Position numbers and translations under genes: made by a program. A stretch of 5,388 bases of DNA, from contig JBQCIO010000296.1 in assembly GCA_051953655.1 (NCBI GenBank), positions 1 through 5,388 on the forward strand. The letters run 5' to 3'. The notes under the pieces are model-generated. The model had not been told where the DNA came from. It saw nothing but the letters and a program-made list of their open reading frames with translations, and searched no databases. This document shows, piece after piece, positions 1 to 5,356 of the stretch (positions within the stretch are counted from its first letter, which is position 1; each line of letters begins with the position of its first letter). The DNA is from JBQCHF01 sp051953655 (GTDB lineage: Bacteria > Actinomycetota > Actinomycetes > Motilibacterales > Motilibacteraceae).

Positions 1-44
1 CACGACGCGGGTCCGGGGTCCCCTCACGCGGAACGGCCGGCTGC

Positions 45-2795
45 TCAGGCCGCGCCCTCGGTGTTGCCGGCGTCGGCGGCCGTGACGTCGTCGAGCCGGT
101 ACTGCTCGATGCACTTGCGCAGCGCGGCGTGGTCGTACTCGCCGCGCCAGACCAGCGAGCGCAGCGTGCGCAGCACGATGCTCTGCGCGTCGACCTTGAA
201 GTGCCGGCGCATCGCACCCCGGGTGTCGGACATGCCGAACCCGTCGGTGCCGAGCGAGGCGAAGTCGCCGGGCACCCAGGGGGCGATCTGGTCCTGCACC
301 CCGCGCATCCAGTCCGAGACGGCCACGAACGGCCCGGGCTGGCCCTGCAGGCGCTCGGTGACGAACGGCACCTTGGGCTGCTCGTCCGGGTGCATGAGGT
401 TCCACTCGTCGGCGGCGAGGGCGTCGCGGCGCAGCTCGTTCCACGACGTCACCGACCACACGTCGGCCTTCACGCCCCAGTCCTGGTCGAGCAGGCGCTG
501 GGCCTCCAGCGCCCAGGTGACGCCGATGCCGGAGGCGAGGATCTGCGAGCGCGGGCCCTCGCCCTCCGGGGCGGGCGAGACGCGGTGGATGCCGCGCAGG
601 ATGCCCTCGACGTCGACGTCCTCCGGCTCGGCCGGCTGGAGGATCGGCTCGTTGTAGACGGTGAGGTAGTAGTAGACGTTCTGGTCCTCACCCTCGACCT
701 TCTCGCCGTACATCCGGCGCAGGCCCTCCTGGACGATGTGGCCGAGCTCGTAGCCGAACGCGGGGTCGTAGGAGATGACCGCCGGGTTGGTGCTGGCCAG
801 CAGCAGGGAGTGGCCGTCGGCGTGCTGCAGGCCCTCGCCGGTGAGCGTGGTGCGCCCGGCGGTGGCGCCGAGGACGAAGCCGCGCGCCATCTGGTCGCCG
901 GCCGCCCAGAACAGGTCGCCGGTCCGCTGGAACCCGAACATCGAGTAGAAGATGTAGATCGGGATCATCGGGACGCCGTGGGTGGCGTAGGACGAGCCGA
1001 CGGCGATCCACGAGGCGGTGGACCCGGCCTCGTTGATGCCCTCGTGCAGGATGACGCCCTTCTCCGACTCCTTGTAGGAGAGCATCAGCTCGCGGTCCAC
1101 CGACATGTAGTGCTGGCCGTGCGGCGAGTAGATCTTGGCCGTCGGGAACAGCGAGTCCATGCCGAAGGTGCGTGCCTCGTCCGGGATGACCGGCACGAAC
1201 CGCCAGCCGATCTCCTTGTCCTTGACCAGGTCCTTGACCAGGCGCACGAACGCCATCGTGGTGGCGACCTGCTGCTTGCCCGAGCCGCGCTTGACGACGT
1301 CGTAGACCGGGTCGCCGGGAAGGACCAGCGGCTTGCTGTCCACACGACGCTCGGGCAGGTAGCCGCCGAGGGCGCGCCGGCGCTCGTGCATGTACTGGAT
1401 CTCGGGGGAGTCCGGACCGGGCGTGTAGTACGGGGGCAGCTTCGGGTCGAGCTGCTCGTCCGAGATCGGGATGCGCAGCCGGTCGCGGAAGCCCTTGAGG
1501 TCCTCCAGCGTGAGCTTCTTCATCTGGTGGGTGGCGTTGCGGCCCTCGAAGTGCGAGCCGAGCGTCCAGCCCTTGATGGTCTTGGCGAGGATGACGGTGG
1601 GCTGGCCGGTGTGCTCGGTGGCCGCCTTGTACGCCGCGTAGAGCTTGCGGTAGTCGTGACCGCCGCGCTGCAGCGACCAGACCTCGTCGTCGGTCATGCC
1701 CTCGACCATCTTGCGGGTGCGCGGGTCGCGCCCGAAGAAGTTCTCGCGGACGAAGGCGCCGTTCTCGGCCTTGTAGGTCTGGTAGTCGCCGTCGGTGGTG
1801 ACGTTCATCAGGTTGACCAGGGCGCCGTCGCGGTCCTGCGCGAGCAGCGGGTCCCACGACCGGCCCCAGATCACCTTGAGGACGTTCCAGCCCGCGCCGC
1901 GGAAGAACGACTCGAGCTCCTGGATCACCTTGCCGTTGCCGCGCACCGGGCCGTCGAGCCGCTGCAGGTTGCAGTTGATGACGAAGGTGAGGTTGTCCAG
2001 TTCCTCGCGGGCGGCCAGGCCGATGGCGCCGAGCGACTCGGGCTCGTCCATCTCGCCGTCGCCGAGGAACGCCCAGACGTGCTGCTGGCTGGTGTTCTTG
2101 ATGCCGCGGTGGTGCAGGTACTTGTTGAACCGCGCCTGGTAGATCGCGTTGAGCGGGCCGATGCCCATGGACACCGTGGGGAACTCCCAGAAGTCCGGCA
2201 TCAGCCGCGGGTGCGGGTAGGACGGCAGGCCGCCGCCGGGGCCGGCGTGCGAGAGCTCCTGGCGGAACCCGTCGAGCTGGTCGGCGGACAGCCGGCCCTC
2301 GAGGAAGGCGCGGGCGTACATGCCGGGGGAGGCGTGGCCCTGGAAGTAGATCTGGTCGCCGCCGCCGGGGTGGGACTTGCCGCGGAAGAAGTGGTTGAAG
2401 CCGACCTCGTACAGCGACGCGGAGGAGGCGTAGGTGGAGATGTGGCCGCCGACGCCGATGCCGGGCCGCTGCGCGCGGTGCACCAGCATGGCGGCGTTCC
2501 AGCGCACGAACGCCCGGATGCGCCGCTCCACCTCCTCGTCACCGGGGACCCAGGGCTCGGCCTCCGGCGGGATGGTGTTGATGTAGTCGGTGCTGCGCAG
2601 GCTCGGCACGCCGACCGCGTCCTCGCGGGCCCGCTGCAGCAGGCTGAGCATGAGGTAGCGGGCGCGGGTGCGCCCGGCGTTCTCGACGACCGCGTCGAGC
2701 GACTCGAGCCACTCGCTGGTCTCGTCGGGGTCGGTGTCGACGAGCTGGCTGGGCAGCCCGTTGTTGATGGGAGCTCGGTCCCTGCTCGGTGCCAA
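45..2795 (-). CDS. aceE: Pyruvate dehydrogenase E1 component, homodimeric type (AceE)
   Basis: This is the thiamine diphosphate (ThDP)-dependent E1 of the cytoplasmic pyruvate dehydrogenase complex. It decarboxylates pyruvate and passes the acetyl group to the lipoyl domains of E2. From the TTG start the protein has 916 residues, close to the usual 885-930 of the family, and it is uninterrupted. Visible motifs (residues from that start) are GHISTYASSASLYEVGFNH near 117-135, YFQGHASP near 150-157, the ThDP/Mg motif GDGEMDEPES at 245-254 with its partner NCNLQRLDG at 274-282, the active-site loop histidine in THQMKK (about 423), EGINEAG at 585-591 and GEGLQHADGHS at 653-663. I chose the TTG at 2795 because AAGGA lies six bases upstream and the resulting N-terminus (MAPSRDRAPINNGLPSQL) resembles actinobacterial homologues. 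A GTG at 2840 would add 15 residues but has no good ribosome site. E2 and E3 are not in the window. Confidence 0.97.
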   Translation of the reverse strand: MAPSRDRAPINNGLPSQLVDTDPDETSEWLESLDAVVENAGRTRARYLMLSLLQRAREDAVGVPSLRSTDYINTIPPEAEPWVPGDEEVERRIRAFVRWNAAMLVHRAQRPGIGVGGHISTYASSASLYEVGFNHFFRGKSHPGGGDQIYFQGHASPGMYARAFLEGRLSADQLDGFRQELSHAGPGGGLPSYPHPRLMPDFWEFPTVSMGIGPLNAIYQARFNKYLHHRGIKNTSQQHVWAFLGDGEMDEPESLGAIGLAAREELDNLTFVINCNLQRLDGPVRGNGKVIQELESFFRGAGWNVLKVIWGRSWDPLLAQDRDGALVNLMNVTTDGDYQTYKAENGAFVRENFFGRDPRTRKMVEGMTDDEVWSLQRGGHDYRKLYAAYKAATEHTGQPTVILAKTIKGWTLGSHFEGRNATHQMKKLTLEDLKGFRDRLRIPISDEQLDPKLPPYYTPGPDSPEIQYMHERRRALGGYLPERRVDSKPLVLPGDPVYDVVKRGSGKQQVATTMAFVRLVKDLVKDKEIGWRFVPVIPDEARTFGMDSLFPTAKIYSPHGQHYMSVDRELMLSYKESEKGVILHEGINEAGSTASWIAVGSSYATHGVPMIPIYIFYSMFGFQRTGDLFWAAGDQMARGFVLGATAGRTTLTGEGLQHADGHSLLLASTNPAVISYDPAFGYELGHIVQEGLRRMYGEKVEGEDQNVYYYLTVYNEPILQPAEPEDVDVEGILRGIHRVSPAPEGEGPRSQILASGIGVTWALEAQRLLDQDWGVKADVWSVTSWNELRRDALAADEWNLMHPDEQPKVPFVTERLQGQPGPFVAVSDWMRGVQDQIAPWVPGDFASLGTDGFGMSDTRGAMRRHFKVDAQSIVLRTLRSLVWRGEYDHAALRKCIEQYRLDDVTAADAGNTEGAA

Positions 2796-2801
2796 CGTGC
2801 G

Positions 2802-2806
2802 TCCTT
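2802..2806 (-). promoter_or_regulatory. Ribosome binding site deciding the aceE start
   Basis: On the minus strand AAGGA stands six bases before the TTG at 2793-2795. The GTG at 2838-2840 has only a weak GCGGAC upstream. This spacing is the main reason for preferring the shorter AceE. Confidence 0.6.
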
Positions 2807-2951
2807 GTCTCGGCCCGGGACACCGCTCCGGCGGGGTCACCGCCGGTCCGCTGCACCCGGTCGCTGTCGTGTCGCTCTCGTTCAGTGCGTCCGATGCTGA
2901 ATCTTCCTCCCCATGGTCCTACGCGGGTGCATCGGGAGTCATCTCTACCGA

Positions 2952-2962
2952 CCGGTAACCGG
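2952..2962. repeat. Short inverted repeat CCGGT-A-ACCGG, possible operator
   Basis: Two perfect 5-base arms flank a single A. It sits about 157 bases upstream of the aceE start and 47 upstream of yjbQ, and a partial copy (ACCG) adjoins it on the left. The size suits one half or a core of a dimeric regulator site, but GC-rich DNA yields such short palindromes by chance and I cannot name a regulator. Confidence 0.3.
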
Positions 2963-3008
2963 ACAGGACGTCACGGACGGGACGAACCAGCCCCTCTAGG
3001 GTGAGCGG

Positions 3009-3419
3009 GTGGAGTCTCGCGTCGTCCAGGTGACCAGCGGCAGCAGGGAGGCGGTCCTCGACCTGACCGCCGTCATCGAGGCCTTCCTGCGCGAGGTCGG
3101 TGCGCGCGACGGGCTGCTGTCGGTCTTCGTGCCGCACGCCACCGCCGGGGTCGCGGTGCTCGAGACCGGGGCCGGCAGCGACGAGGACCTCCTCGCCGCG
3201 CTGCGCGACCTGCTCCCCGCCGACGACCGCTGGCGGCACCGCCACGGCAGCCCGGGGCACGGGCGCGACCACGTGCTGCCGGCCCTCGTGCCGCCGCACG
3301 CCACCGTGCCGGTCCTGGACGGGCGGATGGCGCTGGGCACCTGGCAGAGCATCTGCCTGGTCGACACCAACGGGGACAACCCGCGGCGCGAGGTCCGGCT
3401 GTCCTTCCTCGCCGGCTGA
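3009..3419 (+). CDS. yjbQ: YjbQ/UPF0047 family protein (secondary thiamine-phosphate synthase-like)
   Basis: This is a 136-residue single-domain protein, the normal family length. Family signatures are visible: VPHATAGVAVLE at 41-52 (the HxTxG block), an acidic SDEDLLAALRDLLP stretch at 57-70, HGRDHVLPAL at 84-93 in place of the common NADAH-type segment, and VPVLDGRMALGTWQSICLVD at 100-119. E. coli YjbQ is reported to have weak thiamine-phosphate synthase activity, but the physiological role of the family is unsettled. There is no signal peptide or membrane segment, so it should be cytoplasmic. The GTG at 3009 is the first possible start, because an in-frame TAG lies at 2997-2999. AGGG at 2998-3001 gives a seven-base spacer. 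It is divergent from aceE. The family call is firm and the enzymatic role is not. Confidence 0.92.
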   Translation: MESRVVQVTSGSREAVLDLTAVIEAFLREVGARDGLLSVFVPHATAGVAVLETGAGSDEDLLAALRDLLPADDRWRHRHGSPGHGRDHVLPALVPPHATVPVLDGRMALGTWQSICLVDTNGDNPRREVRLSFLAG

Positions 3420-3455
3420 CGGCCCCTCATGCTGGCCGTACCGTCGAAAATCCCG

Positions 3456-3484
3456 TTGCCCTCACCGACTTCTCGACGCACCAT
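3456..3484 (+). promoter_or_regulatory. Weak sigma-70-like promoter candidate
   Basis: TTGCCC (3456-3461) resembles a -35 box. Exactly 17 bases later CACCAT (3479-3484) matches three of six -10 positions, including the important A2 and T6. A start seven bases after the -10 would be A3491, the first base of an ATG, so the transcript would be leaderless, which is common in actinobacteria. The -10 lacks the first T, so this is only a candidate. Confidence 0.25.
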
Positions 3485-3518
3485 CGACCCATGGCAGCGC
3501 GCGACCGGCGATTTCGCG

Positions 3519-3538
3519 GCCCCCGGACGACCGGGGGC
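3519..3538 (+). repeat. Inverted repeat with GCCCCCGG / CCGGGGGC arms
   Basis: Perfect 8-base arms at 3519-3526 and 3531-3538 flank an ACGA loop. The same arm sequence recurs inside the larger hairpin at 3581-3619, so either arm could pair there instead. A second small hairpin, GCGCACC / GGTGCGC around GCT (3537-3553), follows and shares two bases with it. Confidence 0.65.
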
Positions 3539-3553
3539 GCACCGCTGGTGCGC
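3537..3553 (+). repeat. Inverted repeat GCGCACC / GGTGCGC
   Basis: Perfect 7-base arms surround a 3-base GCT loop. It overlaps the preceding hairpin by two bases, so the two cannot both form fully. It lies within the possible leader frame. Confidence 0.55.
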
Positions 3554-3564
3554 TGACGCGCCCG

Positions 3565-3580
3565 CACCTCGCGCGAGGTG
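3565..3580 (+). repeat. Perfect 16-base palindrome CACCTCGCGCGAGGTG
   Basis: The 8-base halves are exact reverse complements. As RNA it forms a 6-bp stem with a GCGC loop, and as DNA it could be a dimeric repressor site. It directly abuts the terminator-like hairpin that starts at 3581. Confidence 0.6.
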
Positions 3581-3619
3581 ACGACGACGCCCCCGGCTCG
3601 TGCCGGGGGCGTCCGTCGT
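3581..3619 (+). terminator. Strong terminator-like hairpin upstream of the ligase gene
   Basis: Perfect 12-base arms GACGCCCCCGGC (3586-3597) and GCCGGGGGCGTC (3602-3613) surround a TCGT loop. After a single bulged C (3614) five more pairs form between ACGAC (3581-3585) and GTCGT (3615-3619). This is a typical strong actinobacterial hairpin, and like many in this phylum it lacks a long T run (only TT follows). It lies 162 bases beyond the yjbQ stop and 52 bases before the ligase start. It may terminate yjbQ or a small leader transcript, or act as an attenuator for the ligase. Confidence 0.7.
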
Positions 3620-3662
3620 TCCCGCGCCGGCCCGCGCCCCGGCGCCCTCCTCGCCCTCCGCC

Positions 3663-3666
3663 GGAG
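3663..3666 (+). promoter_or_regulatory. Ribosome binding site of the ligase
   Basis: GGAG lies five bases before the ATG at 3672. It decides the start: the frame stays open upstream to a GTG at 3600, but that codon sits inside the hairpin loop and the extra 24 residues are only Pro/Ala-rich. Confidence 0.6.
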
Positions 3667-3671
3667 CCGTC

Positions 3672-4961
3672 ATGACCGACCAGCCGCTCGACCCTGTCGC
3701 CATCGACCCCGAGCCCATCGACCCCGCGCCCGTCGACCCTGCGCCCGTCGACCCCGACGAGCTGGCCCGCCGGCTCGCCCTCCCCGACCTGTCCGCGCCC
3801 GCCCCCGAGGCACCCCCGCACGCGGTGGCGCTGGTGGCCGACCTGCTCGAGCGCGCCGCCGCCGCTGCCTGGCCCGGGGCCGACGTCCGTCGCGACCCCG
3901 GCCCGCGGGTGGTCGACGTCGCCGACAACTACGACGCCCTGCGCTACCGCCCCGACGACGTCACCCGCGACCGTCGCTACAGCCGCTATGTCGGCGGCGG
4001 GCGGATGCTGCGCTCGCACACCAGCGGCCGGATCCCGGTGCTGCTGCGCGCCCTCGCGGCGCAGACCGACGCCGGCCATGCGCCGGTCGAGGTGCTGCTG
4101 AGCGTCCCGGGGCTGTGCTACCGCCGCGACGTCGTCGACCGCCAGCACGTCGGCGAGCCGCACCAGCACGACCTGTGGCTCGTCCGGCTCGCCGGGCCGC
4201 CGCTGGGAGAGGAGGACCTGGAGCGGCTGGTGGTGAGCGTGACCGCCGCCGCGCTGCCCGGGCGGCCGGTGACGACGCCGGCCAGTCCGCACCCCTACAC
4301 GCTGGGCGGCCGCGAGGTCCGGGTGGACGGGGTCGAGGTGGGGGAGTGCGGGCTCGCGCACCCGGAGGTCCTCGCCGCGGCCGGGCTGCCGGCCTGCGCG
4401 ACCGGACTGGCCATGGGGCTGGGGCTGGACCGGATCACCATGCTGCTGAAGGGGATGGACGACATCCGGCTAATGCGCTCGGCGGACGCGCGGGTCGTGG
4501 CGCAGCTGCACGACCTGGCCCCCTACCGCCCGGTCTCGGCCATGCCGCCGGCCCGGCGCGACCTCTCGGTCGCCGTCGCCCCCGCCGACGACGTCCTCGA
4601 CGACGACCTGCTCGGCGACCGGGTCCGCGGCGCGCTGGGTGCGGACGCCGCGAGCGTGGAGGAGGTGCGGGTGCTCTCCCGCACGCCGTACGAGCAGGTG
4701 CCGCCGGGCGCCCGCGAGCGGATGGGCATGCGGGCCGGTCAGCTCAACCTGCTGCTGCGGGTCGTCGTCCGCGACCTGGAGCGGACCCCGACCGGGCCCG
4801 AGCTCGACGCCCTGCGCGACCGCCTCTACGCCGCGCTGCACGAGGGGGACCGCCATGAGTGGGCGGCGCGCTCCCCTCAGCGCGATGCCCTAGCGCGACC
4901 GCCTCACGCGTCCGTGGGGGTGACCGCGCGCGCCACCCAGTGGTGCTCGAGGTGCTCGTAG
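3672..4961 (+). CDS. PheS-related class II tRNA synthetase-like ligase with C-terminal FDX-ACB domain (orphan 'mystery ligase')
   Basis: This 429-residue protein has a variable Pro/Asp repeat N-terminus (6-30), a PheS-type class II catalytic core (about 75-285) and a ferredoxin-fold anticodon-binding (FDX-ACB) domain (about 291-395) like that ending PheT. One chain with core plus FDX-ACB is the layout of mitochondrial PheRS. Core signatures are MLRSHTS at 112-118 (PheS THTS), the motif 2 region GLCYRRDVVDRQH at 147-159 with HQHD at 164-167, ECGLAHPEVL at 225-234, and motif 3 GLGLDR at 249-254 followed by DDIRL. The PheS FPFTEPS phenylalanine-pocket segment is replaced by HPYT (207-210), so the substrate is probably not plain Phe on tRNA-Phe. 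I recognise the group from memory as the SEED role 'PheS-related mystery ligase', whose function is unknown. The normal family end is near HEWA (395-398), and about 31 extra residues run into the convergent gene. Confidence 0.85.
   Translation: MTDQPLDPVAIDPEPIDPAPVDPAPVDPDELARRLALPDLSAPAPEAPPHAVALVADLLERAAAAAWPGADVRRDPGPRVVDVADNYDALRYRPDDVTRDRRYSRYVGGGRMLRSHTSGRIPVLLRALAAQTDAGHAPVEVLLSVPGLCYRRDVVDRQHVGEPHQHDLWLVRLAGPPLGEEDLERLVVSVTAAALPGRPVTTPASPHPYTLGGREVRVDGVEVGECGLAHPEVLAAAGLPACATGLAMGLGLDRITMLLKGMDDIRLMRSADARVVAQLHDLAPYRPVSAMPPARRDLSVAVAPADDVLDDDLLGDRVRGALGADAASVEEVRVLSRTPYEQVPPGARERMGMRAGQLNLLLRVVVRDLERTPTGPELDALRDRLYAALHEGDRHEWAARSPQRDALARPPHASVGVTARATQWCSRCS
3687..3761 (+). repeat. 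Five 15-base tandem units encoding (L/I/V)DPxx pentapeptides
   Basis: Residues 6-30 of the ligase read LDPVA, IDPEP, IDPAP, VDPAP and VDPDE. The 15-base units are nearly identical at the DNA level (for example ATCGACCCCGAGCCC and ATCGACCCCGCGCCC), so they arose by duplication. The segment is probably a disordered tail ahead of the catalytic core, and copy number may differ between relatives. Confidence 0.8.
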
Positions 4962-5230
4962 CGGACCTCGACGAGCTCCCCGGCGGTGAGGGCCGAGGTC
5001 ACGCCGGGCGGGACGACGATCTCGGAGTCCAGGCCGTCGACGACCACCGCGCCCTGCTCCTCGTCGCCGTCCCAGCGCACCACCCGGCCCAGGGACGTGT
5101 GCTCGCCGTGCGAGGCGGCGTGGTCGTGCTCGTGCAGGTCGGCGCTGCCGGGCGCTCGCCCGTGCTCGGCCGCGCGCTCGGCCTGCTCGACCTGGTGGGC
5201 CAGCCGGTCCTGCGCCGTCGGGTCGCTCAT
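4904..5230 (-). CDS. Small protein with degenerate cold-shock/OB-like domain and His-rich segment
   Basis: The 108-residue product has an N-terminal helix-prone stretch (4-24, rich in Q, E and A), a His-rich linker with five His between 33 and 44, and a C-terminal beta-rich domain (about 47-104). That domain, starting LGRVVRWDGDEEQG and including LTAGELVEVRYEH, follows the order of a cold-shock domain (G-x-V-x-x-W, a central turn, a GExVEF-like strand, a final V-x-P strand). The RNP1 and RNP2 aromatic residues are missing (EEQGAVV and IVVPP replace KGFGFI and VFVHF), so nucleic acid binding is doubtful. I do not recognise a named family, and the fold is an inference from pattern. The ATG at 5230 is the only good start, and its ribosome site is weak (AGG 10 bases upstream). 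The last 19 codons, counting the stop, are antisense to the 3' end of the ligase gene. Confidence 0.7.
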   Translation of the reverse strand: MSDPTAQDRLAHQVEQAERAAEHGRAPGSADLHEHDHAASHGEHTSLGRVVRWDGDEEQGAVVVDGLDSEIVVPPGVTSALTAGELVEVRYEHLEHHWVARAVTPTDA

Positions 5231-5261
5231 GACGGCAGCCTGTCACGAGCCGTCGCGGTGG

Positions 5262-5284
5262 GCCACGGACCTCCGGCCCGTGGC
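5262..5284. repeat. Inverted repeat GCCACGG / CCGTGGC upstream of the small gene
   Basis: Perfect 7-base arms at 5262-5268 and 5278-5284 surround a 9-base loop. It lies 32 bases upstream of the minus-strand start at 5230. It could be an operator for that gene or a terminator for a gene beyond the window. No T run follows on either strand. Confidence 0.4.
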
Positions 5285-5356
5285 GCGCGGTGGCGGGTGC
5301 GCGCTCTCCCCCGCCCCCGCGGGCACACGACGGCCCCACCGCGTGCGCCCCCGGGC

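Larger units (their letters stand above)
2796..3008. promoter_or_regulatory. Divergent intergenic region between aceE and yjbQ, presumed promoters and operators
   Basis: These 213 bases separate two divergently transcribed genes, so both promoters should lie here. I see no convincing -35/-10 pair on either strand. On the minus strand TAGGAC (2915-2925 area) and TAGAGA (about 2943-2948) are weak -10 candidates without well-spaced -35 boxes. The clearest element is the CCGGT-A-ACCGG inverted repeat at 2952-2962. The region is somewhat less GC-rich than the genes, as expected for control DNA. Regulation of aceE from here is inferred from layout only. Confidence 0.5.
3491..3556 (+). other. Possible 21-codon Arg-rich leader reading frame
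   Basis: An ATG at 3491 opens a 21-residue frame beginning MAARDRRFRGP and ending APLVR before TGA at 3554-3556. Six of the 21 residues are Arg and one is Phe. It would be leaderless if the candidate promoter at 3456-3484 works, and it has no ribosome site otherwise. It runs across the first two inverted repeats and stops just before the third, the position an attenuator leader peptide would have. Such a short frame can easily be chance. Confidence 0.15.
3420..3671 (+). promoter_or_regulatory. Gene-poor leader region upstream of the PheS-like ligase
   Basis: These 252 bases between yjbQ and the ligase have no convincing protein gene. The first 100 bases are less GC-rich than the genes (for example TCGAAAATCCCGTTG near 3443-3457), which suits promoter DNA. 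The next 100 bases hold four adjacent inverted repeats (3519-3538, 3537-3553, 3565-3580, 3581-3619), listed separately. The final 52 bases are C-rich and carry the ribosome site of the ligase. The layout suggests either a terminator behind yjbQ plus a cryptic ligase promoter, or a regulated leader for the ligase. Confidence 0.5.

Noticed and set aside
688..1857. 389-residue frame on the minus strand within aceE
   Set aside because: It is a shifted frame of aceE, dominated by Arg, Ala, Gly and Pro, with no motif, while the aceE frame is conserved throughout.
129..2900. Very long open frame antisense to aceE on the plus strand
   Set aside because: Its product is an unstructured mix of V, A, G, D, H and L with no domain. 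It is the mirror of GC-rich codon usage in the well-conserved aceE.
2882..2914. Ten-codon minus-strand frame (MGRKIQHRTH) upstream of aceE
   Set aside because: AGGA is only two bases from the ATG, too close for a ribosome site, and a ten-codon frame is easily chance.
2796..3008. Thiamine (TPP) riboswitch for yjbQ or aceE
   Set aside because: The conserved CUGAGA and related core elements of a TPP riboswitch are not visible on either strand.
3429..3581. 50-codon frame from ATG 3429 to TGA 3581 in the leader
   Set aside because: It has no ribosome site and uses many codons unlike the neighbours (GTA, AAA, TCA, ACT, TCT, CGA), which suggests non-coding DNA. The shorter frame at 3491 fits the candidate promoter better, though it is weak too.
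3420..3671. T-box riboswitch upstream of the synthetase-like gene
   Set aside because: I see no conserved T-box sequence and no specifier stem. The hairpins here are short and GC-rich, so only a generic attenuator is proposed.
2996..3928. Long minus-strand frame across yjbQ and the leader region
   Set aside because: Its low-complexity Ser/Arg/Gly/Thr product lies antisense to two recognisable genes, and it crosses the terminator-like hairpin.
3462..4361. 299-residue minus-strand frame antisense to the ligase
   Set aside because: It has no domain and its composition is typical of antisense shadows. The plus strand encodes a clear class II synthetase core.
3578..4858. 426-residue plus-strand frame overlapping the ligase
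   Set aside because: It is almost entirely Arg, Ala, Pro and Gly from the shifted frame of the ligase gene.
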